Shown here piece after piece: positions 1-11,047 of a DNA stretch of 64,000 bases; position 1 is the stretch's first letter, and each line of letters starts with the position of its first letter. Where the stretch lies: NCBI RefSeq assembly GCF_001941945.1, contig NZ_CP015583.1:2002501-2066500 (forward strand). Reading direction: 5' to 3'. A model generated the notes under the pieces. It was not told the origin of the DNA, searched no databases, and worked only from the letters and a program-made list of their open reading frames with translations. The DNA comes from Roseomonas gilardii (GTDB lineage Bacteria; Pseudomonadota; Alphaproteobacteria; Acetobacterales; Acetobacteraceae). The position numbers and the translations under genes are program-made.

Positions 1-408
1 CTGGTGCTCGATCCCGCGAACATCGCCGGCACCGTGCTGGAGGTGACGGTGCCGATCGACGGATTGCGGACCAGCGATGCGGATCTCGACCGGCACCTGC
101 GGACACCGGATTTCTTCGACCTGTCCCGCTTCCCGCAGGCCCGCTTCGTGGCGGAGAAGGTGGAGCGGACGGGGGATCGCGGTGCCCGGGTGCATGGGCG
201 GCTGACCCTGCACGGGGTGACGAAGCCGGTGACGCTGCGCGTCGCCTTCAACGCCGCCGGGGTGCATCCGGTGAGCAGGCTCTACACGCTGGGCTTCGAC
301 GGCAAGGCGACGATCCGGCGCTCGGAATTCGGCATGACCGGCTACCTGCCCGCCGTGGGCGACGAGGTGTCGCTGGAGCTGGAAGGGGAATTCCAGCTCC
401 AGGAGTAG
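1..408 (+). CDS. YceI-family protein, 5' end outside window
   Basis: This is the C-terminal 135 residues of a YceI-like lipid-binding protein. The reading frame is open to the first base, so the start and any signal peptide lie outside the window. Family landmarks are visible: a DP-N segment at the left edge, hLRtpDFFD followed by a fP-aRF segment, the G-LTLHGVTKPV strand, and the RRSEFGM motif near the C-terminus. YceI proteins form a lipocalin-like barrel that binds isoprenoid-type lipids, usually in the periplasm. The specific ligand cannot be read from the sequence. The gene converges on kdsA with only four bases between the two stops. Confidence 0.85.
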   Translation: MVLDPANIAGTVLEVTVPIDGLRTSDADLDRHLRTPDFFDLSRFPQARFVAEKVERTGDRGARVHGRLTLHGVTKPVTLRVAFNAAGVHPVSRLYTLGFDGKATIRRSEFGMTGYLPAVGDEVSLELEGEFQLQE

Positions 409-412
409 AAGG

Positions 413-2886
<2,474 letters not shown>

Positions 2887-2952
2887 TCATAACCCCTTTC
2901 GGGGGCGGCCGGCTACACGCATGGCACGCGGGAGGGCCATGCGCGGATCAAA

Positions 2953-2978
2953 CCCGCGCGGGTGTTGAACCGCGCGGG
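2953..2978 (-). terminator. Rho-independent terminator-like hairpin after secG
   Basis: A perfect 9-bp inverted repeat (CCCGCGCGG / CCGCGCGGG) with an 8-base loop lies 19 bases past the secG stop. On the minus strand it is followed by a short TTTGATCC tract. The T run is brief, so efficiency is uncertain, but position and stem fit a secG terminator ahead of pyrG. Confidence 0.55.
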
Positions 2979-2997
2979 CATCGGTGCAGGGGGCAGA

Positions 2998-3390
2998 TCA
3001 GTTGTTCGGGACGGAAGGCCCGGACGGAGTCGCCGGCAGGGCGGGCAGGGCCGGCGGTGCGCCCGGCGCCGTGGAAGGCGCGGCGGGCGCACCACCGGGG
3101 GTGGCGGGCGCGCCGGCGGCCGGGGGCGGGTTGTTCAGGATCGAGCTGCCGCCGCTCTGGCTGGCGCCACGGTTGATCAGCGCCAGCGCCATGGCCAGCA
3201 CCATGAAGAGCGTGGCCAGCACCGCGGTGGAGCGGGTCAGCAGGTTGGCGGTGCCGCGCCCGGTCATGAAGGCGCCCATCCCCTGGGAGGAGCCGATGCC
3301 GAGGCCGCCACCCTCGCTGCGCTGGAGCAGCACCACGCCGATCAGCGCGAGGGCGACGAAGAAGTGCAGGACGAGCAGGACGGTGGTCAT
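2998..3390 (-). CDS. secG: Protein translocase subunit SecG
   Basis: SecG is the small accessory subunit of the SecYEG protein-conducting channel in the inner membrane. The 130-residue product has two hydrophobic segments (about residues 4-22 and 53-71) separated by the typical RSEGGGLGIGSS...GRGTANLLTRSTAVLATLF region. The tail from about residue 78 is low-complexity, rich in Pro, Ala and Gly, which is common in alphaproteobacterial SecG. It sits between tpiA and pyrG on the same strand, the usual alphaproteobacterial arrangement. Confidence 0.93.
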   Translation of the reverse strand: MTTVLLVLHFFVALALIGVVLLQRSEGGGLGIGSSQGMGAFMTGRGTANLLTRSTAVLATLFMVLAMALALINRGASQSGGSSILNNPPPAAGAPATPGGAPAAPSTAPGAPPALPALPATPSGPSVPNN

Positions 3391-3428
3391 GGTGCCCCGG
3401 CTTCTACCCGCCCCGCGTGGCCGTTGCT

Positions 3429-3455
3429 ACCCCGGCCGAGCGGCCCGGCCGGGGT
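3429..3455. other. Stem-loop between tpiA and secG
   Basis: A 9-bp perfect inverted repeat (ACCCCGGCC / GGCCGGGGT, 9-base loop) lies between the tpiA stop and the secG start. The T run (TTTT) follows it on the plus strand, where no gene reads in, while both neighbours are on the minus strand. It may act as a processing or pausing structure in the tpiA-secG transcript; a classical terminator is not supported. Confidence 0.35.
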
Positions 3456-3467
3456 TTTGCGCCCAAA

Positions 3468-3509
3468 TCCGGCCTGGGTCATCCGGCCTGGGTCATCCGG
3501 CTTGGGTCA
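3468..3509. repeat. 14-bp tandem repeat, three copies, at the tpiA stop
   Basis: The unit TCCGGCCTGGGTCA occurs three times head to tail, the third copy with one substitution. The last three bases of the array form the tpiA stop codon on the minus strand, so the array is the immediate 3' untranslated region of tpiA. Function unknown; it probably arose by slippage. Confidence 0.75.
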
Positions 3510-4268
3510 GCCCGCCGCGCCGGCGGCGATGGCCAGGAAGTCCGCCGCCACCAGCGAGGCGCCGCCCACCAGCGCGCCATCCACATGCGGCAGGGCCAGG
3601 ATCGCCTTGGCGTTGGAGGGCTTCACCGAGCCGCCGTAGAGCAGGCGGGTGCCCTGCCCCGCCTCGCCGAAGCGGGCCACCAGCTCCTGCCGCATCCGGG
3701 CATGCATGGCGGCGATGTCCGCCTCGGTGGGGGTCTTGCCGGTGCCGATGGCCCAGACGGGCTCATAGGCCACCACGCCCTTGGCCGCCGTGAAGCCGTC
3801 CGGCAGGGAGCCGGCGATCTGCCCGGCCACCACGGATTCGGCCTCCCCCGCCTCGCGCTGGGCCAGGCTTTCCCCAACGCAGACGATGGGGATCAGCCCG
3901 GCGGCGATGGCGGCCTCCGCCTTGGCCTTCACCAGCGCGTCCGTCTCGCCATGGTCGGCGCGGCGCTCGGAATGGCCGAGGATGACATAGGCGCAGCCGG
4001 CATCCGCCAGCATCGGGGCGGAAACGTCGCCGGTATGGGCGCCCTTCTCCTTGGGCGAGCAGTCCTGTGCCCCGACCGCGATGGGCTGGAAGGCGATGGC
4101 GGCGGAGGCCGCGTGGATGTGCACGAAGGGCGGGCAGACCAGCAGGTCCACGGCGCCGGTCACCTCCGCGGCCCCCTGGCGCACCGCATCGGCGAGGCCG
4201 GCGGCCTCCCGGGCGGTGCCGTTCATCTTCCAGTTGCCGGCGATCAGCGGGCGGATGCCAGGGGTCAT
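3507..4268 (-). CDS. tpiA: Triosephosphate isomerase
   Basis: TpiA interconverts dihydroxyacetone phosphate and glyceraldehyde 3-phosphate in glycolysis and gluconeogenesis. The 253-residue TIM barrel shows the catalytic residues in context: Lys14 in GNWKMNG, the His in ILGHSERR near residue 99, and the Glu in [12 protein letters not shown] near residue 170. The phosphate-binding loop LYGGSVKP is near the C-terminus. Start and length match the family. It is divergent from ppiD with a 167-bp shared upstream region. Confidence 0.97.
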   Translation of the reverse strand: MTPGIRPLIAGNWKMNGTAREAAGLADAVRQGAAEVTGAVDLLVCPPFVHIHAASAAIAFQPIAVGAQDCSPKEKGAHTGDVSAPMLADAGCAYVILGHSERRADHGETDALVKAKAEAAIAAGLIPIVCVGESLAQREAGEAESVVAGQIAGSLPDGFTAAKGVVAYEPVWAIGTGKTPTEADIAAMHARMRQELVARFGEAGQGTRLLYGGSVKPSNAKAILALPHVDGALVGGASLVAADFLAIAAGAAG

Positions 4269-4435
4269 CGAAGCCTCTCCGAATGTTTCATTCGCTCTCC
4301 CCGGCGGTATCCCGGCCGGTGGAGGTTTGGCAACTCCGCCCGCCTCCGGTAAGGCGTGCCCCCGACCCGGCGTACCGTGCCGGACCCTTCTTCTTTCGGG
4401 CGCCCCCGGGCCGCCCCAGGGACTTGCCGGACCAG

Positions 4436-6352
4436 ATGCTCACCGCCTTCCGCCGCCTCGCCGGGACATGGTTCGCCAAGGGCCTGTTCCTGCTGCTGAT
4501 CCTTTCCTTCGGCATCTGGGGGATCGAGGATGTCGTGCGCAATTTCGGCCGCGACAGCGCCGTGGCGCGCGTGGACGGACACCCGATCGAGCTGGCCGAG
4601 GCCCAGGCGGCGGCGCGGCGGCAGATGGCGCAGCTGCAGCGGCAGCTCGGCCCCGACTTCGCCATCAACGATGCCTTGCGCCAGACCGCGGCCCAGCAGG
4701 CGGTCGCGGCCCTGGTCAACCAGCGCATCGCCTCGGCGGAGTCCGACCGCATGGGCGTCGCTGCCTCCGACCAGGCGGTGCGCGACTATGTCTTCGCCAT
4801 CCCGGCCTTCCAGGCGGGCGGGCAGTTCAGCCGTGCCATCTTCAACCAGTTCCTGCGCGGCAACGGGCTGGACGAGAACGGCTTCCTGGCGCTGGTGAAG
4901 CGGGAGCTGGAGCGGCAGCAGATCATCACCTCGGTCCGCGCCGGCATCCATGCCCCGGATGCGCTGGTGAAGCCCCTGCTGGCCCAGGCGGGCGAGCGCC
5001 GCGTGGTGGAGCTGGCGACCCTGCCGCTCTCGGACGCGCCGGAGCCCCCGGCCCCGACCGAGGAGCAGCTCCGCCGCTTCTGGGAGAACAACCCGCAGCA
5101 GTTCTCCACGCCGGAGCTCCGCACCGCGACCGTGGCCCGGCTGGCCGCCGAGATCGTGATGAAGGACGTCCAGGTCACGGACGAGGAAATCGCCCAGGCC
5201 TATGCCGCCGCCGGCGACCGTTTCCACACGCCGGAGCGCCGGACGCTGGAGCAGGTCCTCTTCCCCACCGGCCCCCAGGCGGAGGAAGAGGCGAAGGCCC
5301 TGGCCGCGACCTGGAAGAACGGCGCGGATTTCGCGACGATCACGGAGAAGGCCAAGGCGGAAGGCGGGCAGCCGGTGGAGCTGGGCACGCTTTCCCAGGC
5401 CGAGATCCCCGTGCCGGAACTGGTCCGCGCGGCCTTCGCCACGCCGGAGGGCGAGGTGTCGGCACCGGTGAAGTCCTCCTTCGGCTGGCACGTGCTGAAG
5501 GTGGTCAAGGTCGAGCCCCCGGCGGTGCGCGGGCTGGATCAGGCGCGCGACGAACTCCGCAACGAGCTGGCCCAGAGCAAAGCCGCCGACCTGGCCTTCG
5601 AGCGCATCAACGGCGCCGAGGACGCCCTGGCCGGCGGCGCGAAGCTGGCGGAGGCGGCGAAGCAGTTCGGCATGGAGGTCGGCACGGTGACGGTGGATGC
5701 CACCGGCCACGCCCCGGACGGACAGGCCGCCAGCCTCCCGGTGCCGGACTATGCCCGCGACGAGACCCTGGCCGCCATCTTCGCGGCGCAGCCCCGGCAG
5801 CCCGCGCGGATGGAGGAATCCAAGGCCGGGGCCGGCTTCGTGGGCGTCGAGCTGGATTCGGTTCAGCCCCCGGCCCCCCGGCCCTTCGAGCAGGTGGAGG
5901 ACGCCGTCCGCGCCGCCTGGACCGAGGATGCCCGCGCCCATGCCCAGGAAGAGAAGGCGGCCGCCCTGCTCGCCGCGGTCAAGGACGGGCGCAGCCTGGA
6001 GGATGCGGCGAAGGAGGCCGGGGTGATCGCCCTGCGCAGCGATCCCTTCGGCCGCGACGGGCGCAACGAGGCCGGGCCCCGCGTGCCGCCGGAACTGCTG
6101 AACCAGATCTTCGGCACGAAGCCCAACGATGCCACCATGGTCCGCACGGCCCAGGGCTTCGCCGTGGCGCAGGTGCTGGAGGTCACGCCGGGCGACGTGG
6201 CCGATGCCTCCGCCCTGCGCGCCTTCCGCGGCCGGATCGAGAGCGGCATGGGCGACGAGCTGGAGATCCAGTACCTGAACGCCCTGCGCGACCGCACCCC
6301 GGTGCAGATCAACGAGGCGCTGCTGCCGCAGGTCGCCGGGGGGATGCCGTGA
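4436..6352 (+). CDS. ppiD: Peptidyl-prolyl isomerase / periplasmic folding chaperone PpiD
   Basis: PpiD is an inner-membrane-anchored periplasmic chaperone that assists outer-membrane and secreted proteins as they leave the Sec channel. The 638-residue protein (E. coli about 620) has one N-terminal membrane segment (about residues 15-35), a SurA-like N domain, and a parvulin-type PPIC domain at about 265-360, ending GWHVLKV. The C-terminal SurA-like part is helical. I chose the ATG giving MLTAFRRLAGTW because the frame further upstream is low-complexity and out of family. It precedes trpD, as is usual in Rhodospirillales. Confidence 0.92.
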   Translation: MLTAFRRLAGTWFAKGLFLLLILSFGIWGIEDVVRNFGRDSAVARVDGHPIELAEAQAAARRQMAQLQRQLGPDFAINDALRQTAAQQAVAALVNQRIASAESDRMGVAASDQAVRDYVFAIPAFQAGGQFSRAIFNQFLRGNGLDENGFLALVKRELERQQIITSVRAGIHAPDALVKPLLAQAGERRVVELATLPLSDAPEPPAPTEEQLRRFWENNPQQFSTPELRTATVARLAAEIVMKDVQVTDEEIAQAYAAAGDRFHTPERRTLEQVLFPTGPQAEEEAKALAATWKNGADFATITEKAKAEGGQPVELGTLSQAEIPVPELVRAAFATPEGEVSAPVKSSFGWHVLKVVKVEPPAVRGLDQARDELRNELAQSKAADLAFERINGAEDALAGGAKLAEAAKQFGMEVGTVTVDATGHAPDGQAASLPVPDYARDETLAAIFAAQPRQPARMEESKAGAGFVGVELDSVQPPAPRPFEQVEDAVRAAWTEDARAHAQEEKAAALLAAVKDGRSLEDAAKEAGVIALRSDPFGRDGRNEAGPRVPPELLNQIFGTKPNDATMVRTAQGFAVAQVLEVTPGDVADASALRAFRGRIESGMGDELEIQYLNALRDRTPVQINEALLPQVAGGMP

Positions 6353-6475
6353 TGCCGCGCGCCCCGCTTGATCACGGCGCCGGGAGGCGGAACACTGTCC
6401 GGCCATGATCCTGGCCATGATCCCCGACGCCGCCATCCCCCGCCCCCTGCCGGCCGGTCCGGGAAGGGGCCGGCC

Positions 6476-7492
6476 ATGAGCGAGACCTCCCTCAAGCCGG
6501 TGCTGGCGCGCCTCGCCCAGGGCGAGACGCTGGACGAGGATGAGGCGGAGCGGGCCTTCGGCATCATCATGAACGGCGAGGCCACCCCGGCGCAGATCGC
6601 GGGGCTGGTGATGGCCATGCGGCTGCGGGGCGAGACGGTGGCCGAGATGGCCGGCGCCGTCCGCGCCATGCGCGCCCGCATGGTGCCCGCCGAGGTGCCG
6701 CCCGGCGCGGTGGACATCGTCGGCACGGGCGGCGACGGGGCGGGGACGCTGAACATCTCCACCGCCGCCGCCATGGTGGTCGCGGGCTGTGGCGTGCCGG
6801 TGGCCAAGCATGGCAACAAGGCCCAGTCCTCGCGCTCCGGCACGGCGGATGCCTTCTCGGCGCTGGGGGTCAATCTCGACATCCCCTTCGAGCGCATCCC
6901 GGCGGTGATCCGCGAGGCCGGGATGGTCTTCCTGATGGCGCAGCGCCATCACGCCGCCCTGCGCCACGCCGCCGGGCCGCGCGTGGAACTCGGCACCCGC
7001 ACCATCTTCAACCTGCTGGGGCCGATGGCCAATCCGGGCGGCGTGACGCGCCAGATGACCGGCGCCTTCGCCCCGCAATGGCTGCGCCCGATGGCCGAGG
7101 CCCTGGGGCGCCTGGGCAGCGAGCATGCCTGGCTCGTGCACGGCCAGGGGCTGGACGAGCTGACCGTCAGCGGCCCCAGCCAGGTGGTGGAGCTGCGCGA
7201 CGGGCACCTGCGGGAATTCACCGTCTCGCCGGGGGATGTGGGGCTGCCGGTCTCCCCCGTGGAGTCCCTGCGCGGCGGCGATCCGGAGCGCAACGCGGCG
7301 GCGCTGCTGGCGCTGCTGGACGGTGTCGCCAGCCCCTATCGCGACTGCGTGGTTCTGAACGCGGCCGCCGCCCTTGTGGTGGCGGGCCGGAGCGACGATC
7401 TGCGCGAGGCGGCCCGGATGGCCGCCGCATCCATCGACCAGGGCGCCGCGCGCGGCGTGCTGGAGCGCCTCCGCACCGCCACCGCACCCTGA
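6476..7492 (+). CDS. trpD: Anthranilate phosphoribosyltransferase
   Basis: TrpD transfers phosphoribose from PRPP to anthranilate, the second step of tryptophan synthesis. Hallmarks in the 338-residue product are the PRPP-binding GTGGDG, NISTAAA, the KHGNKAQSSRSG loop, AQRHHAALRHAA and NLLGPMANPG. The start is the ATG preceded by GGGAAGGGG; upstream sequence in frame is non-conserved. The gap from ppiD is 123 bases, and trpE and trpG, which often sit here, are absent. trpC follows after about 105 bases. Confidence 0.96.
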   Translation: MSETSLKPVLARLAQGETLDEDEAERAFGIIMNGEATPAQIAGLVMAMRLRGETVAEMAGAVRAMRARMVPAEVPPGAVDIVGTGGDGAGTLNISTAAAMVVAGCGVPVAKHGNKAQSSRSGTADAFSALGVNLDIPFERIPAVIREAGMVFLMAQRHHAALRHAAGPRVELGTRTIFNLLGPMANPGGVTRQMTGAFAPQWLRPMAEALGRLGSEHAWLVHGQGLDELTVSGPSQVVELRDGHLREFTVSPGDVGLPVSPVESLRGGDPERNAAALLALLDGVASPYRDCVVLNAAAALVVAGRSDDLREAARMAAASIDQGAARGVLERLRTATAP

Positions 7493-7597
7493 CCACCCCC
7501 GCCCCCGCGCGCCCCGGTTCGTGCAGACCCTTCCATGCAACCCGGGCGGCGGCCGGAACTTGACGAGGCGGCGTCATACGCCGCAGGAAACCGTTCC

Positions 7598-8449
7598 ATG
7601 GACCAAGCCTCAACGCTCGCGGCCCCCGAGACCCGCAGTGCCGCCAACCGCGACATGCCCGACATCCTCGCCCGGATCATGGCCGAGAAGGCCGTGGAGG
7701 TGCAGGCGCGGATGCACGAGATCTCCCGGTCCGAGATGGAACGGCGCGCCACCGCCGCCCCGGCACCGCGCTCCTTCACCGGGGCGCTGTGCAAGTTCCT
7801 GGGCGAGGGCCGCACCGGCCTGATCGCCGAGATCAAGCGCTCCTCCCCCTCCGGTGGGCTGATCCGCCAGGATTTCTCCCCCGCGAAGCTGGCCCGGGCC
7901 TATTGCGATGCCGGCGCCGCCTGCCTGTCCGTTCTCACCGATGCGCCGCATTTCGGCGGCTCCCTCGAATACCTCGCCGAAGCGCGGGCCGCCTGCGAGC
8001 TGCCGGTGCTGCGCAAGGACTTCATGCTCGACCCCTATCAGGTCCTTGAGGCGCGGGCTGCCGGGGCCGACTGCATCCTGCTGATCATGGCCGCCATCAC
8101 CGACGAGCAGGCTCATGCGCTGGAGGACACGGCGCGCAGCCTGGACATGTCCGTGCTGGCCGAGGTCCATGACGAGCGCGAGCTGGACCGGGCCCTGGGG
8201 CTGGAGACACGGCTGATCGGGGTGAACAACCGCGACCTGCGCACGCTGCGGACGGATATCGCGGTGACGGAGCGCCTCGCCCCGCTGATCCCCGCCGACC
8301 GCATCCCGGTCGGCGAGAGCGGCATCCGCACGCCCGACGACGTGCGCCGCATGGCCGCCGCCGGGGCGCGCTGCCTGCTGGTCGGGGAACACCTGCTGCG
8401 CCAGCCGGATGTGGGAGCGGCGGCCCGGGCGCTGATCGAGGCCGGTTGA
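7598..8449 (+). CDS. trpC: Indole-3-glycerol phosphate synthase
   Basis: TrpC closes the indole ring in the fourth step of tryptophan synthesis. It is a TIM barrel with the family residues in view: [39 protein letters not shown] and GESGI. The start at 7598 has a good GCAGGAAA ribosome site and gives 283 residues. The ATG at 7655 (264 residues, closer to the usual length) has no visible ribosome site and cannot be excluded. The stop overlaps the moaC TTG start, indicating coupling. Confidence 0.95.
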   Translation: MDQASTLAAPETRSAANRDMPDILARIMAEKAVEVQARMHEISRSEMERRATAAPAPRSFTGALCKFLGEGRTGLIAEIKRSSPSGGLIRQDFSPAKLARAYCDAGAACLSVLTDAPHFGGSLEYLAEARAACELPVLRKDFMLDPYQVLEARAAGADCILLIMAAITDEQAHALEDTARSLDMSVLAEVHDERELDRALGLETRLIGVNNRDLRTLRTDIAVTERLAPLIPADRIPVGESGIRTPDDVRRMAAAGARCLLVGEHLLRQPDVGAAARALIEAG

Positions 8450-8958
8450 GCGGCGACGAGCCGGAAGGCCCCGCAAGGGATAGCCAGGGGCCCCTCACCC
8501 ATTTCGACGCGGCCGGAAAGGCCGCGATGGTCGATATCTCGGCCAAGGCGGTCACCGAGCGTCGCGCCACCGCGCGTGGCCGCGTGGTGATGCGGCCGGA
8601 AACCCTGGTGCTGATCCGCGAGGGCCGTGCCGGCAAGGGCGACGTGCTGGGCGTGGCGCGGCTCGCCGGCATCATGGCCGCCAAGCGCACCGCCGACCTG
8701 ATTCCGCTCTGCCACCCCCTGCCCCTCACCTCCGTGAAGCTCGACCTGGAACCGGTGGAGCCCGATACGGTGGAGATCGCCGCCACCGTCTCCACCGCCG
8801 GGCGCACCGGGGTGGAGATGGAGGCGCTGACCGCCGCCACCGTGGCGGCCCTGACCGTCTATGACATGTGCAAGGCGGTGGACCGGGGGATGCGGATCGA
8901 GGCGGTGCGCGTGGTGCACAAGTCGGGCGGCAAGTCCGGCACTTTCGAGGCCGACTGA
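8446..8958 (+). CDS. moaC: Cyclic pyranopterin monophosphate synthase (MoaC)
   Basis: MoaC forms cyclic pyranopterin monophosphate in molybdenum cofactor synthesis. The 170-residue protein carries [16 protein letters not shown], the conserved [26 protein letters not shown] and the C-terminal KSGGKSG. The only start that keeps the conserved LTHFD segment is a TTG overlapping the trpC stop (TTGA), so translation is probably coupled to trpC. moeA follows after 16 bases. Confidence 0.94.
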   Translation: MSGDEPEGPARDSQGPLTHFDAAGKAAMVDISAKAVTERRATARGRVVMRPETLVLIREGRAGKGDVLGVARLAGIMAAKRTADLIPLCHPLPLTSVKLDLEPVEPDTVEIAATVSTAGRTGVEMEALTAATVAALTVYDMCKAVDRGMRIEAVRVVHKSGGKSGTFEAD

Positions 8959-8974
8959 AAGGGTTCCAGCGAGG

Positions 8975-10180
8975 ATGATCCCGGTTTCCGAGGCGCTGCG
9001 GCGAATCCTGGATGCGTTGTCCCCCGTCCCGGCGGAGACGGTCAGCCTGCCGGAAGCCTGGAACCGTGTCCTGGCCGCGCCCGTGGCGGCACGCCTGACC
9101 CAGCCGCCCGCTGACGTCTCGGCCATGGACGGCTATGCCGTGCGGGCCGCCGAGGCGGTGGAGGGTGCCACCCTGGCGGTAACCGGGGCCGCGCCGGCGG
9201 GCCATCCCTTCGCCGGCACGGTCGGGCCGGGCGAGACGGTCCGGATCTTCACCGGCGGCTTCGTGCCGGAAGGGGCGGACGGCATCCTGCTGCAGGAGGA
9301 CGCCACCGCCGAGGGCGACCGCGTCACCGTGCGGGAAACCGTGCGCCCCGGGCGCTGGATCCGGCGGCGCGGGCTGGACTTCGCCGTTGGAGAGGAACTG
9401 CTTTCCCCCGGGCGGCAACTCACGGCGCGGGATATCGGCCTCGCCGCCGCCGCCAACCATGCCTGGCTGACCGTGCACCGCCGGCCCCGGATCGGCATCC
9501 TGGCCACGGGCGACGAGATCGCCCTGCCCGGCGACCCGCTGCCGCCGGGCGGCATCGTGTCCTCCAACGCCCATGCCCTGGCCGCCCTGGTGCGCGGCGC
9601 CGGGGGCGACCCCGTGATCCTGCCCATCGTCGGGGATGATTCCGCGGCCATCGCCATGGCGGCCGCGGCGGCGGAAGGCTGCGACCTGCTCGCCACCACA
9701 GGCGGTGCCAGCGTCGGGGAGCATGACCTCGTGCAGTCGGCACTGGGGCCGCAGGGCTTCGCGCTGGATTTCTGGCGGATCGCCATGCGTCCCGGCAAGC
9801 CGCTGATCTGGGGGCATCTGCGCGGCGTGCCGCTGCTCGGCCTGCCGGGCAACCCGGTCTCGGCGCTGGTCTGCGGCGTGCTGTTCCTGCGCCCGGCCAT
9901 CGCGCGCCTCTCCGGCCTGCCCGCCGGCCCCGCGCCCACCCGGCTGGCCCGGATCGGACGCGACCTGCCGGAGAACGACCGGCGGGAGGACTATCTGCGC
10001 GCGAGCCTGGAGGCCACGGGCGCGGACCTGCCCGTCGCCACCCCCTTCGCCGCGCAGGACAGCTCGATGCTCAAGACCCTGGCCCGTGCCGATGCGCTGG
10101 TGCTGCGGGCGCCGCACGCCCCGGCCCTGGCGGCGGGCGGGACGGTGGAAATCATCGACCTCGCGGCGCTCGGGGTCTGA
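8975..10180 (+). CDS. moeA: Molybdopterin molybdenumtransferase (MoeA)
   Basis: MoeA inserts molybdate into adenylylated molybdopterin. The 401-residue protein shows AMDGYAVR, the domain I/II segment with FTGGFVPEGADGILLQED, the MoaB/Mog-like motif TTGGASVGEHD near residue 241, and GLPGNPVSALV. The start is an ATG just behind AGCGAGG. It completes the trpD-trpC-moaC-moeA run ahead of lexA. This organism needs the cofactor for molybdenum enzymes such as the one suggested by coxS/coxM in this window. Confidence 0.95.
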   Translation: MIPVSEALRRILDALSPVPAETVSLPEAWNRVLAAPVAARLTQPPADVSAMDGYAVRAAEAVEGATLAVTGAAPAGHPFAGTVGPGETVRIFTGGFVPEGADGILLQEDATAEGDRVTVRETVRPGRWIRRRGLDFAVGEELLSPGRQLTARDIGLAAAANHAWLTVHRRPRIGILATGDEIALPGDPLPPGGIVSSNAHALAALVRGAGGDPVILPIVGDDSAAIAMAAAAAEGCDLLATTGGASVGEHDLVQSALGPQGFALDFWRIAMRPGKPLIWGHLRGVPLLGLPGNPVSALVCGVLFLRPAIARLSGLPAGPAPTRLARIGRDLPENDRREDYLRASLEATGADLPVATPFAAQDSSMLKTLARADALVLRAPHAPALAAGGTVEIIDLAALGV

Positions 10181-10254
10181 ACCGGCCCCTCCCTGACCCT
10201 TCCGTGATGGCGGAACACCTGTGGAATCCGGGGATAAACTTGACGACAAGCCAG

Positions 10255-10269
10255 GAACTTATCTAGAAC
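10255..10269 (-). promoter_or_regulatory. LexA box upstream of lexA
   Basis: The plus strand reads GAAC-TTATCTA-GAAC, the complement of GTTC-N7-GTTC, which is the direct-repeat LexA operator known from Alphaproteobacteria. It lies 50 bases before the lexA ATG in a locally AT-richer stretch, as expected for autoregulation of the SOS repressor. Confidence 0.85.
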
Positions 10270-10318
10270 AAGCAGATAACGTTTCCTCTTTGTTCGCCGC
10301 CCGGTTGGGAGATGCGCC

Positions 10319-11047
10319 ATGCTAACGCGGAAGCAGCACGAGCTTCTCGTCTTCATCGACCGGCACCTGCGCCAGACCGGCTTCTCGCCCTCTTTCGAGG
10401 AGATGAAGGAGGCCCTCAACCTGCGCTCGAAGTCCGGCATCCACCGCCTGATCACGGCGCTGGAAGAACGCGGCTTCCTCAAGCGCCGCGCGCACCGGGC
10501 CCGGGCGCTGGAGGTGGTGCGGCTGCCCGACAGCCTCGCCCCCGGCAAGACGCCGTCCCGCGCGGCAGCGGCGGGCCCCGCCGGATCGTCCGGTGGCGCC
10601 TCCAACGTCATCCGTGGCAACTTCGCGCCGAACCTGGCGGGGGTGCCCTCCCCGGCCGAGCACAGCGTCGTGCAGCTCCCGCTCTATGGCCGCATCGCCG
10701 CCGGCCAGCCGATCGAGGCGCTGCGCGACACCGGCGGCAGCGTGGAGGTCCCGGCCTCGCTGCTCACGGGCGGCGAGCACTATGCGCTGGAGGTCTCCGG
10801 GGATTCGATGGTCGAGGCCGGAATCCTCGACAGTGACACGGTGATCATCCGCCGGGGCGATACGGCCGAGAACGGCACCATCGTCGTGGCACTGGTGGAC
10901 GATGCGGAGGTCACGCTGAAGCGCCTCCGCCGCAAGGGCAATTCCATCGCCCTGGAGCCCGCCAATGCCAGCTACGAGACGCGGATCTTCGGCCCCGACC
11001 GGGTGAAGGTCCAGGGCACGCTGGTCGGGCTGCTGCGCCGCTACTGA
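10319..11047 (+). CDS. lexA: SOS repressor LexA
   Basis: LexA represses SOS genes and self-cleaves when RecA is activated. The 242-residue protein has an N-terminal winged helix ([10 protein letters not shown] through about residue 65), a linker, the Ala-Gly cleavage site in GRIAAGQP near residue 126, and the S24-type catalytic dyad: Ser in SGDSM (about 162) and Lys in TLKRL (about 201). The linker is longer than in E. coli LexA (202 residues), as is common in Alphaproteobacteria. GTTGGGAGA is a fair ribosome site. A LexA box precedes it. Its stop overlaps the comEC stop by seven bases on the opposite strand. Confidence 0.97.
   Translation: MLTRKQHELLVFIDRHLRQTGFSPSFEEMKEALNLRSKSGIHRLITALEERGFLKRRAHRARALEVVRLPDSLAPGKTPSRAAAAGPAGSSGGASNVIRGNFAPNLAGVPSPAEHSVVQLPLYGRIAAGQPIEALRDTGGSVEVPASLLTGGEHYALEVSGDSMVEAGILDSDTVIIRRGDTAENGTIVVALVDDAEVTLKRLRRKGNSIALEPANASYETRIFGPDRVKVQGTLVGLLRRY

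Noticed and set aside
4265-7540. A 1091-residue open frame on the minus strand
   Set aside because: It lies antisense across ppiD and trpD, has low-complexity Gly/Ala/Arg/His composition and matches no family. GC-rich coding DNA commonly opens such frames.
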